This document shows, one piece after another, positions 53,473 through 61,357 of a DNA stretch of 64,000 bases (position 1 is the stretch's first letter; each line of letters opens with the position of its first letter). Both the position numbers and the translations under genes were made by a program. Source of the DNA: Alphaproteobacteria bacterium (lineage in GTDB: Bacteria > Pseudomonadota > Alphaproteobacteria > Rhizobiales > CAJQND01); the NCBI GenBank assembly GCA_024227565.1, contig JAAEUE010000233.1:26706-90705 (forward strand), in the 5' to 3' direction. The notes below the pieces were generated by a model that worked only from the letters and a program-made list of their open reading frames with translations, was not told the DNA's origin and ran no database searches.

Positions 53473-54129
53473 CTAGGTTGAGGGCCACATCTTGTCGATA
53501 AACTTGCGCCGGTTTTCATCGGCATGTTCAGTGTCGAGACTGGCCACAGGGCCATAGCCCGGATCGCCCAGACAGGTCTGCACCTTGCCCAGTGCCTCGC
53601 GGTACGCCTGCGCAAACGCCTCAGGATCTTCGGTCTTGTGGTTTTGCGCCAACTCAAGCAGGGCCACATAGACTTTCAACGTGCATTTGACATCCCGTTG
53701 CGCCGAGCCAGGCGTTGCGTTGTAATAGTAGTCGGTGTCGATCTGATTGTAGGTGATGTAATCCTTGAACGCGGTCACCGGGATTGATCCTGGATACTTG
53801 GTGGAGGAAAACCAGAATGCATCCAGACCCGACGGAATGCCGTCGGAGAACGCGTCAATATATTGGTCCCAGGTGCCGTTGAAGTTTGAGCAGAACAGCA
53901 TGTAGTCGTTGTTCAGATTATGGCTGTTGTCTCCGTTTGGATCAGGCCACTGATCTCGTTTGATAATGGCCCAGCGGGCAAAATGAATGAGTGAAAGTCC
54001 CAGTAGTCCGCCCAATCTGTTTGGCAGGCTGCGTGCACCCATGAACAGCAAGCGATTGATCCATGTGGCCCAAGGCTTCATGGGGGTTACAACGTTCATC
54101 GCGTAAGCTTTGCCAGCAATGTTCGACAT
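53473..54129 (-). CDS. Conserved protein of unknown function with HFARW/YMLF module
   Basis: The chosen start MSNIAGKAYAMNVVTPMKPW gives 218 residues; GGGAGGT is almost adjacent to the ATG, so a start at 54099 or an upstream non-ATG is possible. Landmarks are GLLGLSLIHFARWAIIKRD, NNDYMLFCSNFNGTWDQYID and IPSGLDAFWFSSTKYPGSIP. I do not know its function; the pattern IHFARW followed by LLF-S-N-dG is one I recall in proteins linked to DyP peroxidases and to fatty-acid oxidising haem enzymes. It is the first gene of the unit ending in the P450. Confidence 0.75.
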   Translation of the reverse strand: MSNIAGKAYAMNVVTPMKPWATWINRLLFMGARSLPNRLGGLLGLSLIHFARWAIIKRDQWPDPNGDNSHNLNNDYMLFCSNFNGTWDQYIDAFSDGIPSGLDAFWFSSTKYPGSIPVTAFKDYITYNQIDTDYYYNATPGSAQRDVKCTLKVYVALLELAQNHKTEDPEAFAQAYREALGKVQTCLGDPGYGPVASLDTEHADENRRKFIDKMWPST

Positions 54130-54351
54130 TCCATACCTCCCACGGAAGCAACCGTCTGATGTTTTTCGGCCGCGGCTAGAAAATCTGAAGAGGAGTGTAG
54201 GGTAACGAAAATGGCCTGACCATGACAAAAGTCACAATGGGATCAAGAATTGTCCTTGAACTGAAGTATTGTTTCTCCAGTATTTTGGGAAGGCACAGAA
54301 ACAATTGCCCGCGCCTTTCTCGCAGGCGTTTTAGAGTGTTGTAATGTAGGG

Positions 54352-55326
54352 TTATGCGGCGGAGCGCGCGTTGGTGCGAGCGCGAATAACCGCGGCGGCG
54401 ATCTGGTCGATGTGAGCATAATCGGTGCCGCAACACCCGCCCCAAACGTTGATCTGTGGGAAGCGTGTTGCCATATCAGCCATCTGTTGTCCCAGCTCAA
54501 CCGGATTACCTTCCTCAAGCCGGCCAAGTTGGCAGAGCACTCCGTGAGCGAGCGACGAGGCGTTCGGTCTAAGGCCGCCCAGTCGGTCCACCCACGGCCC
54601 AGGCGCATTGAAGGCGGGTGCAAAATCAACTGGGTGCGTGCAGTTGACCATGTAGTAAGCTGGGCCGTTTTGGGTCGCAGCATCCACAGCTGCAATGGCG
54701 GCTCCCAAAGATGGCCCCGTCTTGAGCTTTCCATCTGCACCCAGTGCAAACGACACCACGACGGCAAAATCAAGCGTTTGGGAAGCGCGGACCACGCCGA
54801 TTGCCTCATCCACCTGGCTGAAGGTGAGGGCGGTTGCGAAGTCCGCGCCGGCCTGTTTCATGGTTCTGAGTTGTTCTGAATGGTAATCCTCGGCCTCATC
54901 AACTGTCATGATATGGCCCACGGCATATGCGTCGCCGCGGGGACCGACAACCCCACTGACGGGCATCGGGCTTTCCACGGTCTCATATTGCTTTGCCAAG
55001 CCTTTGTAGAATTCGATGCCCTGCACCACGATTTCCCTTAGCTCTTGCCGGGAATAGCCAAGCAGCTCTCCCCAGTACTGGCTGGTGCGGTAGTGCAGGC
55101 CATCCAGGATCGCACCGACTTTGTGTTTGAGAGCAACTTCAATCAGGCGCTCGTGATAAGTGCGCAGATCAGTAACGGCTTGTGCATCGTTCAGAAGATC
55201 GAACAGGCAGAAGTGTCGCAACTCGTGCCCCTTTTTGTATTGCATGTAGGTTTCTATGCCTCCCTCGGTCAGGCATATTTTTCCGTTCATCTGGGGCAGT
55301 TTGCTTGCGCTGCTCAAGTGGGACAT
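54352..55326 (-). CDS. Homocysteine S-methyltransferase-family enzyme
   Basis: A 324-residue TIM-barrel methyltransferase. It starts with KICLTEGGIETYMQYKKG, the family beginning, and has the three zinc-binding cysteines: one in YYMVNCTHPVDF and the pair in NVWGGCCGTDYAHI. Such enzymes move a methyl group from S-methylmethionine, betaine or another donor to homocysteine. The start is preceded by AGGAG. It is a single gene; the donor is unknown. Sarcosine/betaine metabolism at 4.8-10 kb is thematically related but unlinked. Confidence 0.87.
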   Translation of the reverse strand: MSHLSSASKLPQMNGKICLTEGGIETYMQYKKGHELRHFCLFDLLNDAQAVTDLRTYHERLIEVALKHKVGAILDGLHYRTSQYWGELLGYSRQELREIVVQGIEFYKGLAKQYETVESPMPVSGVVGPRGDAYAVGHIMTVDEAEDYHSEQLRTMKQAGADFATALTFSQVDEAIGVVRASQTLDFAVVVSFALGADGKLKTGPSLGAAIAAVDAATQNGPAYYMVNCTHPVDFAPAFNAPGPWVDRLGGLRPNASSLAHGVLCQLGRLEEGNPVELGQQMADMATRFPQINVWGGCCGTDYAHIDQIAAAVIRARTNARSAA

Positions 55327-55561
55327 TCGGTGCTCCTGGTGGCTTATGAGAGAGGGCGGGGAAAGTGGACCATATTTGTTTCAATCAGATAGCGGGAAGC
55401 GGGTTCTCGTGTTTCAATTGTTTCGGAGATCCATCTTAAAGGCGTAAGTGTGTGATCCCACTCTCGCTTTGGTTGCGCTTCTTGGGCTGGATGGCTATAT
55501 CCTCGTTGGGCACGCGTGGGCCGATAGATTGCGGTGGCGCGCGCGACGGGCAAGGGCGGGG

Positions 55562-56344
55562 ATGGTTGGTATGGTGACCGCAAATGAACACCGTTCCGAT
55601 GGCGGGGGCCATCGCGGCGTTCTGTTTCTTCACATTCCCAAGACAGCCGGCTCATCCCTCACTGATGCCTTCTGCTTTTCCTTTCAACACTTTGTTCGGG
55701 ATGGTCATCTTCCTGGGTCGCCGTGGCGCGGCATTTTGGAGGGCGGCGAGCCCTTTTTTGTTTCGGGCCATTTTCCATTCGCCACCGTCGCGGATGTCAT
55801 CGAAAGACCTGAGGTGTTTTCGTTTACGGTGTTGCGCGATCCATGGGAGCAAGTTGTTTCACATATCAGATGGGTGAAGGCGTACGGCGATCCTGAGCGT
55901 GAAGAGAAGCTCTCTGAGATTCATCCCTCCATTGCTGAAATGGCCAAGAAGCTATGGCCGATATCTCTAAGTGACATCGACGCCTTGAAGCCCGTCATCG
56001 AGGCGTCTGGAGGAAGTCCATTTCATAATCTGCAGACGTTGTTTTTACGTCGGGGGCGAGAATTGAGTTCGCCAAAGCTCGCGGTTGCAGAGGCCATGGA
56101 GAATTTGAGCCTATTTGACCTGTATTTTGCGTTGGAGGACCTTGAGCATGGCTTCGGGATAATGGACGGGAAATTTGGTCCACTAGAGCCGGTGAAGCGC
56201 TCTAACCAGGGGCTTATAGAAGAGCGTCCGAATTTCAGGGACAAGGCCGTTCGCGCTTTTTTTGGTAGTTTGATTGAGCTTGATTTGGAGCTCTACGATC
56301 AGGCCAGGGGTGCTTCTCAGGCATTCTTTGCAGAAGCGGATTGA
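55562..56344 (+). CDS. Sulfotransferase family protein
   Basis: A PAPS-dependent sulfotransferase-like protein of 260 residues from ATG 55562 (AAGGGCGGGG upstream; an ATG at 55571 is equally possible). The 5'-phosphosulfate-binding loop is GVLFLHIPKTAGSSLTDAFC, and the 3'-phosphate region SFTVLRDPWEQVVSHIRWVK follows the expected spacing. The acceptor, a carbohydrate or lipid, is unknown. It is divergent from the methyltransferase gene and precedes the VWA/TIR region. Confidence 0.82.
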   Translation: MVGMVTANEHRSDGGGHRGVLFLHIPKTAGSSLTDAFCFSFQHFVRDGHLPGSPWRGILEGGEPFFVSGHFPFATVADVIERPEVFSFTVLRDPWEQVVSHIRWVKAYGDPEREEKLSEIHPSIAEMAKKLWPISLSDIDALKPVIEASGGSPFHNLQTLFLRRGRELSSPKLAVAEAMENLSLFDLYFALEDLEHGFGIMDGKFGPLEPVKRSNQGLIEERPNFRDKAVRAFFGSLIELDLELYDQARGASQAFFAEAD

Positions 56345-56349
56345 TTGAT

Positions 56350-56368
56350 CTGGTGCCCAGCTTTTTTT
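56350..56368 (+). terminator. Weak intrinsic terminator after sulfotransferase gene
   Basis: CTGG-TGC-CCAG is followed by C and seven T. The stem is only 4 bp, but position (6 bp after the stop codon) and T-run fit. Confidence 0.35.
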
Positions 56369-56411
56369 AACCGCTGGCGATGTGCTGGCAGGTCTGGCTC
56401 GGTCTTTAAGA

Positions 56412-56498
56412 GGCGTTATCGCGCATGATGTGTCGCCTGCGTTTGACCCGAAAACCGGTGCCCACTTTGCGGACGCAAGCTCTTCGCCCGATAACGCC
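56412..56498. repeat. Rhizobiales-type palindromic intergenic element
   Basis: GGCGTTATCG at 56412-56421 and CGATAACGCC at 56489-56498 are a perfect 10-bp inverted repeat that closes an 87-bp segment. Inside lies GCGCATGATG and, at 56447-56467, the CCGAAAACCGGTGCCCACTT core which I know from intergenic mosaic-type elements of rhizobia. Target-site or mobility genes are not present. The 389-bp region 56345-56733 around it holds no convincing gene. Confidence 0.7.
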
Positions 56499-56733
56499 CC
56501 AGAGGGGAGGGGAGGGGGGTTGAGAGCTTTTTTGCGAAAACAACCCCGTGCACAGTAGGATTCTGGCCGAAACTTTCCCAAAGAGGATCTGCTCATAAGC
56601 TATAAGTTTCGCCGTCAAACAGGCAAACCATTAAGCAAATCAATAGGTCAACGACACAGATGTTGCTTGGCGCTCGCGCACCATGCGGCGGGGGCGCATG
56701 CGTTCCCGCTGTGCGCCAATACCTAATCTGAAT

Positions 56734-58487
56734 TCAGCGCCGAAGGCGCTTTATTATGCCAGTTGCCTCTCCGGCCAGCCGGTTGTATTCGTTGATCGCC
56801 TTATTGGCAGCTTTCCTTTCCTCTTTCACCAAAGCGACCGCCTGATTGTAATCCTTTTGAGCCTCCTTCACCACACCGACGGCTTGGTTGTAATCCTTTT
56901 GTGCCTGCTTGAACCGTGCTTCTTGCTGCTTGAATGTCGCGAGCTTGCCGTCGAACGTGGTTTCGGCGTCGTCGATTTGTTTCGCGGTGATGATATTCTT
57001 TAGATTGACGTCGACTAAGCGCCCCTGCTGTTCACGTAACCTTTGAGCGAACTCAAAGACGCGGGCGAAATTTTCGTCAATACGGCGCCGGGCCAAATCT
57101 TCATAGGGCTTGAGTGTCGACTTGCGTTGGTACTCTGCTGCTTTGATCTTTTCCTCAGCCCCCTCATAATTTCTCTGCCCTATCAGCTTCGCTGCCTCGT
57201 CTAACAAGCCCAGGCTGCCATTGAGCACATCTGCGATTGCGTTTACGTTGTCGATTGCCGGCTGGAACTCAAGATAGTATCGAAGCGCCGCACTCAATTG
57301 TGCTTCGTTTAAGTAATTCTCTGGGTTTGGATTATTCACGGCCTGCGCCAACTGGCGGAGTTCGAGCATAGCGCGCTCGTCAAGCCCGATGCCAATGAAC
57401 TTGAACGTCGCCTTGATGCTCGCATCTTCAAACCGTTCTCGGATCAACTGAGGTGCTTGCGGCCGCCGACACGAGTCGGTGCCCCCCACGAGCAGCAGGA
57501 CACGTCGGTCACGTCCTTAAATTGTGGTTTATTGAAATCATCGATCGCTGCCAGTACCGCGTCAACCAAAGTTCGCTTTCCGCTTGGGTTCAAATTGTCA
57601 ACCTGTTCCACAATCGACGGGGCGTTGTTCAGGCGAAAAGGAACATCTGGCTTGGGAAAGGAAAGACCGCAGCGGCCATGAATGATCCCAAGTGCAATGT
57701 TGTCCCGGTCTGGATGCTGCAAATTGAGCACATTCCGCAAGGCCGCCTGGGCAAGAGCAAGGCGAGTGCGGCCCTCGTAAGGTCCCGCCATATCCCCAGA
57801 GCTATCGACAATGATCTGGATGTTTTCCTGAACACGAGGAAAAGTCTCCGTCGTACCCTTCTCCGCTGCTTCCGCTGCCCTGGTGAGCGCATCACGCAGC
57901 CCATCGGCTGTCGCGGCGGTGAAGTAGCTTCCTCCGCCCAGCTTCGCGAGAGTTTGCAAATCGCGAGCCGCACCAACCTTCGGGATGTCAAAGCCTATTA
58001 CATGGACTGTAATTCCCTTCTGATTTAGTTCGCGCGCCGTTCGCTGCGGATCACCGTTGCATGTTTCTGCGCCATCGGTGAGCAAGATCACGGCCTTTTC
58101 TCCAGGCACATCCCTTAGTTCGGTTTCCGCAAGCCGCAAAGAGGACGCTATTGGTGTTTTGCCCCCGGCCACAATTGCTCCGATACCGCTCAGTAGCGAC
58201 TGCTTGTTCACACGTGCAAGAGGGACTGTTGCCGAGCTGCTTTCGCAACCGCCGCTATACACCACAAGTCCGGCGTTAATGCCTTGATCTGGCAGCCCTC
58301 TCACCAAACTGCTGAGCGCCTCTTTGGCGATTTCAAGCTTTGGGCGCTTTTCAAACGGATCGCTCATCGACCCGGAACCGTCCACGACAAACACAACATT
58401 GTTCACCGAATAGGCTGGTCTCGTGAACACAGTAAAAGACAGCAGAAGAACTGCCACCAAAGCTGCAACACGTGGGCGTAAATTCAT
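56734..58487 (-). pseudogene. Exported VWA/coiled-coil protein, broken by a frameshift
   Basis: Two overlapping frames are halves of one gene. The 5' half (58487 to about 57505) has a signal peptide (MNLRPRVAALVAVLLLSFTV), a first von Willebrand A domain with an intact MIDAS (FVVDGSGSMSD) and the start of a second with DSSGDM. It runs FKDVTD, then into a wrong frame SCCSWGAPTR. The 3' half in the next frame reads RVLLLVGGTDSCRRPQAPQL, continues the second VWA domain, and ends in a coiled coil with a repeated QKDYNQAV-VVKEA unit. The shift lies near 57500-57512, by loss of one or four bases. The intact protein would have about 585 residues. It follows the TIR-SUMF1 gene by 26 nt. Confidence 0.78.
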
Positions 58488-58513
58488 GGTCATTCCTCCC
58501 TTCAAGGTCTCGG

Positions 58514-59815
58514 TTATGGCGCGGGCATTGCGCAGCGGAAGCCGACATATTCCAGCTTTGCATCCGGTTTGATGCGGCCTCGAAATGCGGCTCTGATTTC
58601 TGCCGGGCCGGAGAGATAGTGTCCGCCACGAATTACCCGAAGTTTGTCGACTGTATTCTCCGGCTGCTTCGTATTCACCGGATTGACCTTGCGATTTTCC
58701 TCATCGGTGCTTTCACGGCCTGAATAGAAATCACGGTAGTACCAATCCTGGACCCATTCGGCGACGTTGCCGGCCAGGTCGTGTATTTGAAAAGAAGGGT
58801 TCGCGCCGGCAGGATAGCTTCCCACTGGCGCGGTCAGACGGTAGCCATCATCCTGTGTGGAATCCCTGGTCGTGCTGGGGCAGTTTTTATCACAGTAGTT
58901 AGCCCGAGTTCCGCCAACAGGATCACTACCCCAGGGATAGGCAGAACGCTCCACGCCCCGCGCTGCCATCTCCCATTGCGCCTCCGTGGGCAGGAACTTA
59001 CCCAATTGACGGCAATAGGCATCGGCCTGAGCCCACGTTACCGCGGTTTGTGGATAGCGGCCCTCTGTGGACTGCGAGTTCGCAATTGCCGCGGCCCCCT
59101 CTTTTTCGAACTGCTGATAGTCGGCCACGGTGACCTCGTGAATGTCGATGAAGAACGGATCGAGGATCACGTCGTGGTCTGGCCTTTCGCCCCATTTCCA
59201 GTCTTTGCTAAGTCCCGGCTCGGTTTCCAGCGCGAGCTGGTAGGCCGCTGCGACCTCATCGCTGGTGCTGCCCATGACGAATTTTCCCCCCGGGATCTTG
59301 ACCATGCCCGGTGGCGGTCCGGTCCACCATTGCCAGGACTCGACCGCGAGATAGGCGCCGATCGCCAATAACGGAAGTCCGATGATAACGGCGAGATGAG
59401 GCCAGGATCGCACGGGCCACATCTGGGCCGCACGGCTCACCGTTTCAGCGCGCGCGTTTCCTTTTGGCTCCAGGGCACTAACGGCCTTCAAGTATGCGGG
59501 CAGATCTCCCGGATTCACTTCATCAATGAGCACAGACAGCACGTGTCCGGACGGGTCGCGCCAGGTCTGCCTTGCAAAATCGAGCTCTGTGAGCGTGTAA
59601 CGGCCGTCTTGAAGAAAGCTCTTGCTGATCAGAAAAATGACGCCGTCGGCACCTCTGATTTTTTCTTCAATCTTATGATCAACACTCTCCCCGGGCGAGA
59701 GATCTGTATCGCTCATGAACACCGAATACTTACGACTAACCAAACCAATTTCGATTTCGCGCGCTAACGCGCGGTCATCTGACGCGAAGGAAATGAAAAT
59801 TTTCGGCTTTCGCAT
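58514..59815 (-). CDS. TIR domain - membrane helix - SUMF1/FGE-like fusion protein
   Basis: A 433-residue fusion. Residues 1-130 are a TIR domain beginning KIFISFASDDRALAREI; the candidate NADase Glu77 lies in YTLTELDFA. A single helix (PHLAVIIGLPLLAIGAYLAV, about 140-160) follows, and residues 173-433 are a SUMF1/formylglycine-generating-enzyme-like domain (KIPGGKFVMGSTSDE, FLPTEAQWEMAARG, DLAGNVAEWVQDWY, VIRGGHYLSG). The copper-binding Cys pair of true formylglycine-generating enzyme is not seen. With N-in topology the TIR is cytoplasmic and the SUMF1 domain periplasmic, next to the exported VWA protein. TIR with SUMF1 and VWA recalls conflict systems, but the role is inferred. Confidence 0.85.
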   Translation of the reverse strand: MRKPKIFISFASDDRALAREIEIGLVSRKYSVFMSDTDLSPGESVDHKIEEKIRGADGVIFLISKSFLQDGRYTLTELDFARQTWRDPSGHVLSVLIDEVNPGDLPAYLKAVSALEPKGNARAETVSRAAQMWPVRSWPHLAVIIGLPLLAIGAYLAVESWQWWTGPPPGMVKIPGGKFVMGSTSDEVAAAYQLALETEPGLSKDWKWGERPDHDVILDPFFIDIHEVTVADYQQFEKEGAAAIANSQSTEGRYPQTAVTWAQADAYCRQLGKFLPTEAQWEMAARGVERSAYPWGSDPVGGTRANYCDKNCPSTTRDSTQDDGYRLTAPVGSYPAGANPSFQIHDLAGNVAEWVQDWYYRDFYSGRESTDEENRKVNPVNTKQPENTVDKLRVIRGGHYLSGPAEIRAAFRGRIKPDAKLEYVGFRCAMPAP

Positions 59816-59991
59816 GCTGTTGCCTTACTATCCGGTAATGCTCCAACAGTCGGTAATTTTACGTCATATCGATTAAAATTGGTCCAGCATTGATAGTGCA
59901 TTTAATATTCGTAATTCTCATTGAACTATACTTGAATTTATCGTGCAAATACAGCCTGACGTAACCGTCGAATTTGCGCGCTGGGGGTAAT

Positions 59992-60129
59992 GTGCGCCAA
60001 CCGCAAGGGAACTGCCCGTGTGGTCTCGATGGGCTGAAAGACGTCCGTTCATGTGGAAAAGGCCCGAGCGGCTCGCCGCGACTCACTTCGTGCAGGCTAC
60101 AAATTCGCTGTATGGGCTTCAGTGGATAG
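59992..60129 (+). CDS. Speculative 45-residue Cys/Ser-rich peptide upstream of ycaO
   Basis: A GTG at 59992, with GGGGGT 4 nt upstream, opens 45 codons ending in TAG, 16 nt before the ycaO start. The peptide has five Cys (NCPCGLDGL, RSCGKG, TSCRL, RCMGFSG) and several Ser and Gly, as RiPP precursors can. A minimal leader and no known homologue are visible, and the same bases may just be the 5' leader of ycaO. Treat as a hypothesis. Confidence 0.25.
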   Translation: MRQPQGNCPCGLDGLKDVRSCGKGPSGSPRLTSCRLQIRCMGFSG

Positions 60130-60145
60130 GACATCGCGCAGGGCC

Positions 60146-61357
60146 ATGGTGACAAAATCGTATCTTGCCGGCACTCACCGTGCGCTCCGCCCTGCTGACA
60201 CGCTCGCCAATTTGACGCCACTTCTCGACGATTTTGGTATCACCAGAATTGCGAATGTCACAGGGCTCGATCGCATCGGTATTCCTGTGGTGATGGTGGT
60301 CAGACCCAATTCACGGTCCGTGGCGGTGTCGCAGGGCAAGGGTCTGGATCTCGACTCCGCTAAAGCCTCTGGCGTAATGGAAGCGATCGAAACGTGGCAT
60401 GCCGAAAGGATGACCCACCCCCTAAAGCTGGCCAGCTATAACGACCTTCACCAGGATCACAAAATTTCAGATGTGGAACGCATTCCCGCAATAGAGGACG
60501 GTCAGTTTCACAAAGACCTGCCGTTGCTCTGGGTGGAGGGACAAGACCTCTTCACCAGTGAAAGTTCGTGGGTTCCCTATGAAATGGTTCACGCCAATTA
60601 CACGTTGCCGCGTCCAACCGGTCATGGGTGCTTCCCGGCAAGCACGAATGGGCTCGCTTCGGGCAACTGTCATTTGGAAGCAACGAACCATGCAATTTGC
60701 GAGGTGATCGAGCGGGACTCAACAACCCTCTGGCACCACCTTGCTCCTGATCAACGTGCCGCGCGGCGGGTTCGCTTGGACACCGTGGACGACCCGGACT
60801 GCACTCATATTCTGGCAATCCTTAGAAAGACCGGACTGGACGTTGCCATCTGGGACACAACGTCCGATGTGGGAGTGCCGAGCTTCTACGGCTTGTTGAT
60901 GGACCCCGAGGCCGAAAGCGGACACATGGGCGCCGGCGCTGGTTGCCACCCTGCAAAACACATCGCTCTGTCGCGCACGTTAACGGAGGCCGTCCAAACG
61001 CGGACAACGTATATTGCCGGCTCTCGAGATGACCTCACCCCCCAAGAGTTCTCAGCCAAGGGCCGTAAGGAGAAGTATGATTACGCAGCACGGATGCTCG
61101 CGGAAGGCGATGAAGTTGCGGACTTCCAGGCCATTCCCACCGCCCTTGCCAACAGCTTTGAAAAGGATCTCGATTTTCTCCTCAGTCAGCTGAACGGTGC
61201 GAGCGTGGATGAAGTGGTGGCTGTGGACTTGCACAAGCAACAACAGGGCATCTCGGTGGTACGCGTGGTCATCCCGGGTTTGGAAGCCCCGCATGACGAT
61301 GACAATTACTTGCCGGGTCCGCGGGCCCTGGGTGTCGAACGTGCGGAGGCAGCATGA
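60146..61357 (+). CDS. YcaO-domain protein (ATP-dependent peptide-backbone-modifying enzyme)
   Basis: A 403-residue YcaO protein. The start MVTKSYLAGTHRALRPADTL gives the usual N-terminus; an in-frame longer start exists at 60053. ATP/magnesium-binding blocks are AKASGVMEAIETWHAER, ASTNGLASGNCHLEATNHAI, CEVIERDSTTLWH and GAGCHPAKHIALSRTLTEAV with RTTYIAGSRDD; the C-terminus PGPRALGVERAEAA is short of the Pro-rich tail seen in azoline-forming enzymes. YcaO enzymes activate backbone amides; the next gene, TfuA, is the partner in thioamide formation (as in thioviridamide and methyl-coenzyme M reductase). Overlap of 4 nt with tfuA shows coupling. Confidence 0.88.
   Translation: MVTKSYLAGTHRALRPADTLANLTPLLDDFGITRIANVTGLDRIGIPVVMVVRPNSRSVAVSQGKGLDLDSAKASGVMEAIETWHAERMTHPLKLASYNDLHQDHKISDVERIPAIEDGQFHKDLPLLWVEGQDLFTSESSWVPYEMVHANYTLPRPTGHGCFPASTNGLASGNCHLEATNHAICEVIERDSTTLWHHLAPDQRAARRVRLDTVDDPDCTHILAILRKTGLDVAIWDTTSDVGVPSFYGLLMDPEAESGHMGAGAGCHPAKHIALSRTLTEAVQTRTTYIAGSRDDLTPQEFSAKGRKEKYDYAARMLAEGDEVADFQAIPTALANSFEKDLDFLLSQLNGASVDEVVAVDLHKQQQGISVVRVVIPGLEAPHDDDNYLPGPRALGVERAEAA

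Noticed and set aside
54223..54234. TGAC-AAAA-GTCA dyad upstream of the DyP/P450 unit
   Set aside because: Arms of only 4 bp in 220 bp of intergenic DNA are expected by chance, and no regulator gene is adjacent.
54176..54809. Two minus-strand frames overlapping the homocysteine S-methyltransferase 3' end
   Set aside because: Out of frame with the conserved zinc-binding cysteines and lacking motifs; explained as shadows.
57480..57515. Programmed frameshifting in the VWA gene
   Set aside because: No slippery heptamer is seen at the junction; only short C and ACCG repeats prone to deletion.
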